Positions 7,177-15,256 of a DNA stretch of 22,547 nucleotides are shown piece after piece. Numbering within the stretch: the first letter of the stretch is position 1; every line of letters starts with the position of its first letter. Position numbers and translations under genes: made by a program. The notes under the pieces were generated by a model. It was given only the letters and a program-made list of their open reading frames with translations, did no database searches and was not told the origin of the DNA. Location of the stretch: positions 1 through 22,547 of the forward strand of contig WJIN01000068.1 in the NCBI GenBank assembly GCA_014730295.1, written 5' to 3'. The stretch comes from Promethearchaeota archaeon (GTDB lineage: Archaea; Asgardarchaeota; Lokiarchaeia; Sigynarchaeales; SOKP01).

Positions 7177-9336
7177 ATGTCTAAAGAGATAAAAATCTTT
7201 GTGGATCAAAAGCAGGGGATTTCCAACACAGTAATTATATCGCCAGATAATGCCCAAAAACTGGGTATTAAAAATGGAGATCAAGTAGAAGTCTTTAATC
7301 CCGATAATAATCAAACGGTAAATGCGATCGCCGAGGTATCTGACAATGTATTAGATTTTGCGGGTAAATTTTCAAAAGATATTTTAACGAGCGTTAATTA
7401 TTCGGGTGTGGAATTAGTGGTACGTTCTCTTGGACAAGCTTCACCCCAAACCACACAACCACAGCAGCCTTCTCAAGACCAAATTCAAACCCCAACCCAG
7501 CCGCAAGCACCTCAACCCGCGCCAACCCCACCTGAAAGATCAGGAACCTTCACACCTCCACCCAAAATGAATCGTCCAACTGCTTCAGAAGCCCCCAAAC
7601 CTCGCCCGACTCCCCCACCTGCTCCCTCACAAACACCTCCACCTCCATCTCCAGCCCCAAGACCCGCTCAATCTGCCCCACCTCCTCCAAAATCTCCATC
7701 ACAAGGAGCACCTTCCGCTCCGAATTCATATTCTTCACAATCCTCTATGGGACAAGAACCAACAATGCAAGAAGTCGAGCCAGAACCCTATCCAAACCAA
7801 ATTGACCCTAACATACTCGCAGAACAGAAAAACGGAATTGTTGTGCAACCCGTTGTATCTCCAAAAATTGAAGGGGGTCGTATTCAATTGAGTCCTAATA
7901 ACCTACAAAAACTCGGACTTGGTCAGGGTATGCTCATCGCATGGGAAGATCCTCTTACAAGGTCGAATGGTTCTGCCCGTATAGACCAAGCACAGATAAA
8001 TGATAATCAGATTCGAATTAGTCAAGATACAAAGGAAGATACCAATATTCAATCCGACCAAATCGTACTCTTTTCAACAGAACCTCCGATTCAAAAAACA
8101 GAGAGTCTTATTTTAGAGGTAGATTCTCGAGCTGGGTTAGAAGGATATTGTCTGATTAGTCCGAGGACGCAACATAGTCTATCCCTTCAAAAGGATGATG
8201 TTATAGCGTTTGAAGATGAATTAACTGGCGCAATGGGTGCCGGCAAAGTAGATATTTCTGAGACGATCTCGGATAATGTGGTGGTTATTGATAGCGAGAT
8301 ATTAGAAGCATCAGGAGTAGGGAGTTTTGAAGTAGAAGTATCAAAAAATCGTCGGCAAATTATTCCCCTCCAGAGTGTGTCATTAGGGATTTCTCCCATC
8401 TCAGGAGAAAATATGTGGGAAATCGTAAGTACTGCGAGACAAAATATTGGACAGCTTAAAGAATGGCTTTCTAAATATATCATCTTTAAGGGAATCAAAT
8501 TACGATGGAAAGCCGTGAATATCGCATGTTCGATCCTAAGTTGTGTGCCAGATTTGACGGGTGACGTACTTGCAGAAATCACACCCAATAGCGCACTAAC
8601 CCTCTCACCTCAAGGATTAATTCCGTTCAATGCTATCCTAATCCTTGATATTAGTCGTTCGATGATGGCGCGAGATGTATTGGTGACGAATATCGCCCCC
8701 GCGATTGAAGGAATCAAAGCAGCTATGGAAAGTCGAGAAATCCAAGAGTTTTTGAAAAAGTTTAAAGAAGGTGTTAATATCCCACGTAGAATCTCTGCCG
8801 CGTTTGCAGCAGTTTTATTTCTCAGTGAAAAAGTCGGGAGAGGCTTCGGAGAAAAAGTGTCTGTGATACGTTTCGCCGATGAGTCTCAGATCCTTCCGTT
8901 TGGTGGAAGCTTTTATATGGATTCCGCAAGCGGAAAGAAGGGTGTGTTAGAGGATGCCGCTCGAATGATAGTTGATAGAATCGGTAATGCGTATGGTCAA
9001 GCAACCAATATGGGGAGTGCAATGATTAAAGCGAAGACTGTCTTAGATGAGTTTAACCAGATGAATCCCGATCAGCCTACCATGATCGTCTTGCTCACGG
9101 ACGGGGTACCTACAGATGGAGATGCATTCTTTAATGCTATCCAGCAATTTGCTGAGAATCCAAATGTTGTAATCTATATAGTTGGACTCGGAAATCCTGA
9201 CGATGAACTGATGAATAGGGCCGCTCAACTATGTGGAGGAGAATATTTCAAACCTGATGATGCTGGTGAATTATTGGTATGGTATTCAAAACGGGCGCGA
9301 GATCTCTCAGTGAAATTAAAAGCATCCAAACATTAA
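7177..9336 (+). CDS. Triple beta-barrel repeat, proline-rich linker and von Willebrand A domain protein
   Basis: This 719-residue protein has a mosaic layout. Residues 1-88 resemble a CDC48-N-like double-psi beta-barrel (VIISPDNAQKLGIKNGDQVE). Residues 90-205 are a disordered linker with repeated Pro runs such as TPPPPSPAPRP. Two further barrel-like repeats follow at about 218-302 and 305-392; all three share an [IL]SP-x8-L element at residues 21, 238 and 327. The von Willebrand A domain spans about 482-705 and keeps the complete metal-ion-dependent adhesion site: Asp491, Ser493 and Ser495 in DISRS, Thr610 in ATNMG, and Asp642 in LLTDG. Metal-dependent protein binding is therefore likely. There is no signal peptide or membrane helix, so it is probably cytoplasmic. 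Function is unknown; it looks like a large scaffold, and the Pro runs could bind a profilin or SH3-like partner. Confidence 0.82.
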   Translation: MSKEIKIFVDQKQGISNTVIISPDNAQKLGIKNGDQVEVFNPDNNQTVNAIAEVSDNVLDFAGKFSKDILTSVNYSGVELVVRSLGQASPQTTQPQQPSQDQIQTPTQPQAPQPAPTPPERSGTFTPPPKMNRPTASEAPKPRPTPPPAPSQTPPPPSPAPRPAQSAPPPPKSPSQGAPSAPNSYSSQSSMGQEPTMQEVEPEPYPNQIDPNILAEQKNGIVVQPVVSPKIEGGRIQLSPNNLQKLGLGQGMLIAWEDPLTRSNGSARIDQAQINDNQIRISQDTKEDTNIQSDQIVLFSTEPPIQKTESLILEVDSRAGLEGYCLISPRTQHSLSLQKDDVIAFEDELTGAMGAGKVDISETISDNVVVIDSEILEASGVGSFEVEVSKNRRQIIPLQSVSLGISPISGENMWEIVSTARQNIGQLKEWLSKYIIFKGIKLRWKAVNIACSILSCVPDLTGDVLAEITPNSALTLSPQGLIPFNAILILDISRSMMARDVLVTNIAPAIEGIKAAMESREIQEFLKKFKEGVNIPRRISAAFAAVLFLSEKVGRGFGEKVSVIRFADESQILPFGGSFYMDSASGKKGVLEDAARMIVDRIGNAYGQATNMGSAMIKAKTVLDEFNQMNPDQPTMIVLLTDGVPTDGDAFFNAIQQFAENPNVVIYIVGLGNPDDELMNRAAQLCGGEYFKPDDAGELLVWYSKRARDLSVKLKASKH

Positions 9337-9500
9337 TTTGTACTTTATTCTTTTTCTATTACTATTTTTGATCTTAATTGAATTTCAAATGACCTCTAAA
9401 TTGCTCATCCATTGAATTATATCCACGCGTTCAAAAATTGGACTAATTCTCAATATCGTCTAACAGAAATATAATACAATCTGACCTTTTAGGCGTATAG

Positions 9501-9510
9501 ATTTATATGT
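9501..9510 (+). promoter_or_regulatory. TATA box upstream of the AbrB-ACT gene
   Basis: ATTTATATGT lies about 50-59 bases before ATG 9560 in a 223-base gap that holds no other gene. It predicts a leader of about 25-30 bases. Confidence 0.4.
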
Positions 9511-9559
9511 GTTTTGTTCATTTAATGTTAGTAATTGAATCCCATTTTTTACCCATAGA

Positions 9560-9961
9560 ATGAAGGAAGTTAAAATAGTATCGTTAGATGATCGTGGTCG
9601 AGTTGTTATCCCTCAAATCATACGTGAAAGCTTAGGACTTACTACTAATTCTCAAGTTATGATGACGGCAGATAGTGAGACCAAGGAAATCAAAATTACT
9701 CCCGTAGGATTAGATGAACAGAGAAAGCCAATTAAATTAAGAATTACTATGGAAGATGCACCTGGTTCTTTGGCTAAAATCGCCAGTACTTTTGGAAGTT
9801 TGGGAATTTCATTGATGTATGGGGAATCCGTTATCATCGAAAAGGAAAAGAAAGCCATGTGGACAGTAATCAGCCCAACCCCGGATATATCTTTAGATGA
9901 GCTTGAACAAAAACTAAAAGATGAAGGGGATGCTCTTAATGTTGAAGTTGTTCCATTATAA
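9560..9961 (+). CDS. AbrB/SpoVT-type regulator with ACT domain
   Basis: Residues 1-47 form a swapped-hairpin AbrB DNA-binding domain, with VSLDDRGRVVIPQIIRESLG as the recognisable core. Residues about 54-130 form an ACT domain (LRITMEDAPGSLAKIASTFG), a fold that often binds an amino acid or similar small ligand. The whole protein, 133 residues, is therefore likely a one-component transcription regulator that dimerises through both parts. AbrB-type proteins often control their own gene and neighbouring genes, and this one stands in the middle of the gelsolin/actin-like cluster with its own TATA box. Its ligand and targets are not visible in the sequence. No catalytic domain is fused, so it is not an amino-acid biosynthesis enzyme. 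Confidence 0.88.
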   Translation: MKEVKIVSLDDRGRVVIPQIIRESLGLTTNSQVMMTADSETKEIKITPVGLDEQRKPIKLRITMEDAPGSLAKIASTFGSLGISLMYGESVIIEKEKKAMWTVISPTPDISLDELEQKLKDEGDALNVEVVPL

Positions 9962-10070
9962 AATATAGCCCGCAGTATTTCTCTTTTTCACATTTTTATC
10001 TATTTCGTTATACCATAGAAAATTATGAATATAGGAAGCATACTCTAAATTTAAAAGGAGAAGCTACAAT

Positions 10071-10081
10071 TATATTTATAA
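10071..10081 (+). promoter_or_regulatory. TATA box upstream of the coiled-coil gene
   Basis: TATATTTATAA lies about 50 bases before ATG 10130. The 168-base gap between the AbrB-ACT gene and this gene otherwise shows nothing. This may be the main promoter for the coiled-coil, actin-like and CHAT-like genes. Confidence 0.4.
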
Positions 10082-10129
10082 GATAAATCTTTATTATGAT
10101 AATAAGATAAAGTGAGTTAACGAAGTCTC

Positions 10130-10789
10130 ATGGCAAAAAAGAAAAGTGATAAGAAAGCAAAGGAAGATTCTCTTGATAATGCGTTAAAGTCAACCAAGAA
10201 AACGGAGAACGACCTCCAAAATTTTATAAGTGCTCTTCAAGCGGGGAAAGGCTTCTATAAAAAAAAGGAAAAAGAAGTTGAGAAAGAAGAGGTGATTGAG
10301 CCTCAGTTATCTTATATAAAGAAAGAAGCGAAAGAGGAGGAAGCTAGTGAACAAGAATTAGAAGTAAAACCTCCAAAACCTCCATCTTCCGTAAAAGAAA
10401 CCCCAAGTTTTGTTAAAGAGGGAAAAAGCAAGTATAAAGGAGAAGATGTCTATGAAAAACTAGGGGAATTCTTCGAGAAATTATTCAACGGAAATCAAGA
10501 GCGCTATAATCAATGGGAAAATTCTATTTCTGCATTATTATCATTACTGCGAAAAATGCGTAAAATAACCAAAAAAAATACAGAATCTTTAACACAAGAA
10601 ATCAATAAAGCCTACGAAAAAATTCGGAAGAATTTAGACCAGTTTAAGCTAAAAAGAGATGAGATTGAAAAAATTGCTGAAGTTGATATTCAAGGAATGT
10701 CAAGAGAATTCAGAAAAGTATTAGGATTATTAGAACTCCAAGTGAAGGAATATCAACTTAAGCGGATGTCGGATGAAATATTTCATTAA
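10130..10789 (+). CDS. K/E-rich disordered and coiled-coil protein, function unknown
   Basis: I do not recognise a family for this 219-residue protein. The first 105 residues are almost all Lys, Glu, Ser and Pro and are likely disordered, with a short proline patch (VKPPKPPSSVKE) near residue 84. The second half (about 108-219) is strongly helical, with heptad-like spacing through KINKAYEKIRKNL-type segments, and is probably a coiled coil or helical bundle. There is no cysteine, signal peptide or membrane helix. It ends 60 bases before the actin-like gene, is co-directional with it, and may be transcribed with it. A role as an oligomerising adaptor for the actin-like or CHAT-like protein is plausible from position only. 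Confidence 0.7.
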   Translation: MAKKKSDKKAKEDSLDNALKSTKKTENDLQNFISALQAGKGFYKKKEKEVEKEEVIEPQLSYIKKEAKEEEASEQELEVKPPKPPSSVKETPSFVKEGKSKYKGEDVYEKLGEFFEKLFNGNQERYNQWENSISALLSLLRKMRKITKKNTESLTQEINKAYEKIRKNLDQFKLKRDEIEKIAEVDIQGMSREFRKVLGLLELQVKEYQLKRMSDEIFH

Positions 10790-10849
10790 TCCACGAATCC
10801 CTACAATCATTTTAATCATATAGTATTCTATATTTTACCCTTAAGAAAA

Positions 10850-12022
10850 ATGTCGTCTGCAGAACAAAAATATTTAAGACCATTAATAGCTGATTTTGGT
10901 TCCTCAACTTTTAGATTTGGATGGGCAGGCGGAGATTTTCCCGAGATACTTAGTCCAAGTATCTATGTAGATGCATCCGATTACATCTTTGATTCAGATG
11001 TAGTAAGCGGCTTAGAAGAGATCTTTATCGGCGATGACCGTCAAGAGTATCTGTTTGGGGAAGAAGCCTTAAAATATCAAAATATTCTAAAAATTCATGA
11101 ATTTTTAAAGGAAGAAAATTATAATATCCTCGAAAAATATTTCCTCTTTCACTATGAGAAGTTAAACATTCCCGATGAATACAGATTCATGCAACCCATT
11201 ATTATTATAAGCCCGTTTAATTTGACGGATATAATTAAAGCCAAATTAAAGAATATTTTTTTTGAGAGATTCGAGTTTCCGTTTTTATTATTCCTTCCCG
11301 ATGATAAAGCAATACTATCAACTTTAAGAAAATCAGATGGAGTTATTATAAATATGGGAGAAAATAATACCTATATCTCCTCCATTTATCATGGATTTAC
11401 TAATATTATGGCAAGAGACGTATTCCCGATTGCGGGTGAAGAACTTACAAATTATTTTCTTAATATGATCTTGAAAGGAAGGGCTTCAAGCAGAAATTTT
11501 TATCTGGATTATTGGCTTGCTAAAGAGATTAAAGAAAAAATGTCGATATGCGTAAAAAACCCGAAAAAAGAGAAAGAACGTATCAAAGAGGGGCTGACAA
11601 AATATAATAGAGTGGTGAAATTACCCGATAATTCCAAATTGAAAATAAATTATGAGAGGTTTATGATAAGCGAACCACTTTTTGATCCTAAACTTGTCCA
11701 TATCGATTATATGTCTCTTCCAGAAGTAATCGCAAAAATAGTCCGTTTTTGGGACAGAGAAAATTGGGCGGACCTATTATCGAATGTTATCCTTTCGGGA
11801 GGCGGAAGTCTTATTCCTGGACTCAAAGAAAGATTACAGTTTGAACTAAGAAATCATTTTTCTGATAAATTAAAGGATCAGATAAAAGTTTTCGCAGCTT
11901 CAGGAAGGGAGAATATGGCGTGGATCGGTGGAAGTGTTTTGTTTGGGCTTGATAAATTGGAGGGTTGGATTAAGAATCCAAGATTGGAACAGGGACCAAT
12001 AGAACAAGAGGAGAGTGGTTAA
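10850..12022 (+). CDS. Divergent actin-related protein
   Basis: This 390-residue protein aligns across the actin fold. It has the phosphate-1 loop IADFGSSTFRFGWAG (Asp15), the segment FGEEALKYQNILKIHEF matching actin's subdomain 2-to-1 passage, the adenosine motif NVILSGGGSLIPGL (312-325), and the WIGGSVLFGL block (358-367). Actins bind ATP and may polymerise. It is not close to canonical lokiactin. By my alignment the phosphate-2 loop GVIINMGENNT has Asn168 and Glu171 where actin has Asp154 and Asp157, and Lys153 stands where catalytic Gln137 should be. It may therefore bind nucleotide but hydrolyse it poorly, like some eukaryotic Arps. The gene ends 2 bases before the CHAT-like gene, implying translational coupling and probable physical partnership. 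A TATA-like TTTAATCATATA at about 10811-10822 may also drive it directly. Confidence 0.88.
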   Translation: MSSAEQKYLRPLIADFGSSTFRFGWAGGDFPEILSPSIYVDASDYIFDSDVVSGLEEIFIGDDRQEYLFGEEALKYQNILKIHEFLKEENYNILEKYFLFHYEKLNIPDEYRFMQPIIIISPFNLTDIIKAKLKNIFFERFEFPFLLFLPDDKAILSTLRKSDGVIINMGENNTYISSIYHGFTNIMARDVFPIAGEELTNYFLNMILKGRASSRNFYLDYWLAKEIKEKMSICVKNPKKEKERIKEGLTKYNRVVKLPDNSKLKINYERFMISEPLFDPKLVHIDYMSLPEVIAKIVRFWDRENWADLLSNVILSGGGSLIPGLKERLQFELRNHFSDKLKDQIKVFAASGRENMAWIGGSVLFGLDKLEGWIKNPRLEQGPIEQEESG

Positions 12023-12024
12023 AG

Positions 12025-14610
12025 ATGAGTATAAGTGTAGACAAAAAACGGAAATTCCTTAGTGAATTTCAAGACCGAGTAATACAAGCTCGACGATTAC
12101 TTCAATCGGGAAATCATCACTGGGCTTCGAAATTACTTCAGGATCTATATTTCGATATCGAGACTAAAGAATGGCTGAATGCTCAAAAAAAACATCAATT
12201 AATTCTGGTATTGTCAAATTCATATTGGATTTATGTCAACTCCTTAAAGAAGAAAAATAAGGAAGAGATGGATCTTATCAAATATGTGGATGCCTATAAA
12301 AGATTCTTTTCTTTTCTCACAAAATTGGAAGATTTTAATCTTTTTGAAAAATTCGCAACTAGATTACTCCAATCCTTCATTGAAATGGAAGATTTATCAA
12401 TTGATGGAATAACCCAGTTCATCAACTCATTCTCGATAAAGGTAATAGAGCAACGAGATTATTTAAAACTCATTGAGTTGCAAGTCCTTTTAATGTATTT
12501 ACGAAAGTCTGTGATTCCTACCGATTATTTCAGAAGTTCAATGGAATACTTGGGAAGGATTATATATAAATTAGAACCGGGGAAACGAGCTTTATTCTTG
12601 TATGTGATTTTAGAAAATGTTAACATAAAATTTGAGCTCCTTAAAGATTCAGAAGAGTTCATACACACCATGAATAAAGTTCTCGTGAATAGAATTCCAA
12701 ATTATTTACGGGATACATTTAGCAATCTCAGTAGAATAAAGATTAACCAAGGGACTTTTAGTTCGATTAAGGAAGATCTTATCTGGTTAATTCAATATTT
12801 AAATAATATTGGAGAAGCTTCCTGGATTATCATCATTATTCGCGCATTATTTAATATAACAAAAAATTTCCAATCTTTTGGAGACGCAATCGTGCTTACG
12901 AGACAATTTATTGAATACTCCATTAATCGAAATAATTTTATAATCGCATTTGAGATCTACAATTTCTTAGAAGATTTATTTATGTTGAAGTCTGATTTAA
13001 GCTACGATAATGTGTCTATTGAGCTCTGGGCAGAAGCTTGTAAGACATTTGTTAATATGAAAGAAAAGAAATATCTCTTACAATCTATAGAAAAATTGAC
13101 TAATCATTTGACTACTCCGCAAAAACCCTCACAAATTTTTCATTATTTTTATACCTGCAACTACTTATGGAAATTTAAAACTATGTTTTTCTCATTGGAA
13201 AAGCGCGACTTTTGGAGGATGATCTTTTATCGTGCGCTTTACGAACAAAATGATTTAGAATTAGCAAGGAGTATTATTCCTTACTTAGGAAAACGTATGC
13301 AACCTCTCTTAGAAAATCCAGAAAAAATTTATGAAGAAACTAAGGAACTAAAAAATCAGATATATCTCTTAGATGAGAAAGAGCAATATGCCTTTTATGA
13401 TAAGGAATTTGATATTAAAAATATTATAATTAGAATTCGATCTTCGGGGAAAATGTCATATAGAATCCTTTCATTAAAAAATGACACTCTTGAAGGAAAT
13501 ATTGAAAATGAATACTGGAATGATATGCATATACTCGATATTTACAATGAGATGTTCTCAAATGACAAGCAAAAAGAATATGACTTTAATTTGAGAGAAT
13601 TTGGGAAAATTTTGTTTCTCTTATTACCTAAGCTTATCAGAGATTTCTTTACTCAATTTAAAGTAAGGAGTCTTGATTATATTCCTCATGTCTATTTCAT
13701 CCTTGATCATATGACTATTCCCTTTGAATTAATCTACGATGGAAATTTCTTTCTATTGAAATATTCCAGTGGATATAATATCGGAGAACCTCCTATAGGT
13801 GGGTTTGATTTTACTTATAAAGAACACGAATCAAGTTCGGGAGAAGAATCAACCAGTGGTCAATATAAAGCACTCATTATCGACTCAATAAATACCTTGG
13901 GACCAAAAATATGGAATGAAGATTTAAAAGGGAAAGAATTATTATTCCCGTTCCCAGCTGGAGCGAATGAATTAGATTTTATAACCCGGTTTCTAAGCCA
14001 GCGAACCGAGATTGAATCTCTGGATATTCTTTCAGGAAGAGAAAGTACACGTGATAAAATACTAGATAATATCTCTTCGGATAATCACCATATTATATAT
14101 ATAATTGGAAATATTTTTTACTCCGAATTGAATCCTCAGAATTCCTATTTCCTCACTAATGATAGAAATATCGTAAAATTTACAGATATTTTTGAAGCTC
14201 TGAAAGAGAACAACAAAACCAAACCAATATTATTCTTTAATACACAACTCTATGACAATGAAGGAAACCATATTGAAGATGAATTACGAAGTTTTGGTGA
14301 AATTATTTCGAATTTCATAACCAATAATATTTCTGGGATTATTAGCAGAAATTATGCAATATTTAATGATGAATCGAAAAAGATAATCGCAAATTTCTTT
14401 TCAAATATATTTGAGCGCAAATCTTTAGGTGTGGCTCTTCTAAAATCACGGCAAAAATGCATCGCAGACAGGACAACAAAATTTTTAGAGGAAAAAATTT
14501 CTAAATCCAAACAAAGTGATGAAGATCAGCATATTAACATCGAAAACAGCCAAACGATAAGTAGTTTCATACTATATGGAGAGCCTTGGAAAAAAATGAA
14601 TCCAAAATAA
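12025..14610 (+). CDS. Alpha-solenoid protein with degenerate CHAT (caspase-like) domain
   Basis: Residues 1-430 are helical throughout and look like a divergent TPR-type solenoid. Residues about 460-861 match the CHAT region. The preamble DHMTIPFELIYDG is followed by a fold core with ANELDFITRFLSQ, HHIIYIIGN (688-696), KPILFFNTQ (733-741) and the usual terminal FILYGEPW. Active CHAT proteases have His in a (F/G)H-G turn and Cys in LNAC; here those positions are Asn696 and Gln741, so the domain should not be a protease. A structural or regulatory role, perhaps binding peptides or the adjacent actin-like protein, is more likely. The start ATG is 2 bases after the actin-like stop, with a GAGGAG ribosome site about 12 bases upstream. 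The 861-residue length fits solenoid-CHAT proteins. Codon choice is more AT-rich than in the metabolic genes to the left. Confidence 0.72.
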   Translation: MSISVDKKRKFLSEFQDRVIQARRLLQSGNHHWASKLLQDLYFDIETKEWLNAQKKHQLILVLSNSYWIYVNSLKKKNKEEMDLIKYVDAYKRFFSFLTKLEDFNLFEKFATRLLQSFIEMEDLSIDGITQFINSFSIKVIEQRDYLKLIELQVLLMYLRKSVIPTDYFRSSMEYLGRIIYKLEPGKRALFLYVILENVNIKFELLKDSEEFIHTMNKVLVNRIPNYLRDTFSNLSRIKINQGTFSSIKEDLIWLIQYLNNIGEASWIIIIIRALFNITKNFQSFGDAIVLTRQFIEYSINRNNFIIAFEIYNFLEDLFMLKSDLSYDNVSIELWAEACKTFVNMKEKKYLLQSIEKLTNHLTTPQKPSQIFHYFYTCNYLWKFKTMFFSLEKRDFWRMIFYRALYEQNDLELARSIIPYLGKRMQPLLENPEKIYEETKELKNQIYLLDEKEQYAFYDKEFDIKNIIIRIRSSGKMSYRILSLKNDTLEGNIENEYWNDMHILDIYNEMFSNDKQKEYDFNLREFGKILFLLLPKLIRDFFTQFKVRSLDYIPHVYFILDHMTIPFELIYDGNFFLLKYSSGYNIGEPPIGGFDFTYKEHESSSGEESTSGQYKALIIDSINTLGPKIWNEDLKGKELLFPFPAGANELDFITRFLSQRTEIESLDILSGRESTRDKILDNISSDNHHIIYIIGNIFYSELNPQNSYFLTNDRNIVKFTDIFEALKENNKTKPILFFNTQLYDNEGNHIEDELRSFGEIISNFITNNISGIISRNYAIFNDESKKIIANFFSNIFERKSLGVALLKSRQKCIADRTTKFLEEKISKSKQSDEDQHINIENSQTISSFILYGEPWKKMNPK

Positions 14611-14709
14611 TAATTTAAATACAATATAGAAAATTAAATGAAATAATATTAAATATCAATAAAAATACTACATTTATATCATAATAAGTAATTAAAGAAG
14701 TGAATTAAA

Positions 14710-15246
14710 TTGTCAGATGACAGATTAATTGAATTACGGGTTGAAAACCGAAGGCTAAAAAATGAAGTTGAGCAATTAGAGAACAAGATTTTATCTTTAG
14801 TTGGAAACGTGGAGATTGAGATATCAGGCGGTCCAGATAATAAAAATCGGATTAATGACGAAATCTTGAATCTTTTTACCAACACGGAAGGTCAACTAAG
14901 TATTTTAACCTCAAAAATAGACAGGTTTTATACAAATGAACTCAAAAATCTAGCCGATAAAGATATCGATATTAGAGTAGTCACGAGTGAACGGGGTAAT
15001 ATTCCAACCGATTATGTTGAATTTTATGATGAAATAAAAAATGAACGAAAAATGAACGTTGTAAATAATCCAAATGTCGTCTCTCTACTCGTGTTTAATT
15101 ATCAAGAGGCAATCTATGCTACCGGGTCTTTGGATAGGAAAGAATTAGAGGATTCTTATCTGATTTTAACAAAAATTCGGCAAAGATCTATTTTGGATAA
15201 GATTTCTGAATTTTATAACTTATTCCTCCCCTCATTTATGAGATAA
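14710..15246 (+). CDS. Coiled-coil protein with phospholipase D/TrmB-like domain lacking HKD
   Basis: The start appears to be TTG at 14710, preceded by a purine-rich AAAGAAGTGAA; no in-frame ATG precedes the conserved-looking region. Residues 6-33 form a short coiled coil (VENRRLKNEVEQLENKI). The rest (about 45-178) has the strand-helix pattern of phospholipase D-like domains as found in the TrmB effector region: SILTSKIDRFYTNELKNL, DIDIRVVTS, then VSLLVFNYQEAIYATGSLD. The last element is where an HKD motif would be, and it has no His or Lys pair, so no phospholipase activity is expected. There is no helix-turn-helix, so it is not a whole TrmB regulator. It closes the cluster, 99 bases after the CHAT-like gene. 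Family assignment is tentative; being a real gene is likely from codon pattern and position. Confidence 0.6.
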   Translation: MSDDRLIELRVENRRLKNEVEQLENKILSLVGNVEIEISGGPDNKNRINDEILNLFTNTEGQLSILTSKIDRFYTNELKNLADKDIDIRVVTSERGNIPTDYVEFYDEIKNERKMNVVNNPNVVSLLVFNYQEAIYATGSLDRKELEDSYLILTKIRQRSILDKISEFYNLFLPSFMR

Positions 15247-15256
15247 ATCATCCTGA

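Noticed and set aside
8187..8588. A 133-codon open frame on the minus strand inside the vWA gene
   Set aside because: It lies wholly within a well-supported gene with intact MIDAS motifs and shows no recognisable protein pattern, so it is a shadow frame.
12025..14610. CHAT-like protein as the protease of a type III-E-like CRISPR or gasdermin defence system
   Set aside because: The catalytic His and Cys are missing and there is no CRISPR array, Cas gene or pore-forming gene nearby.
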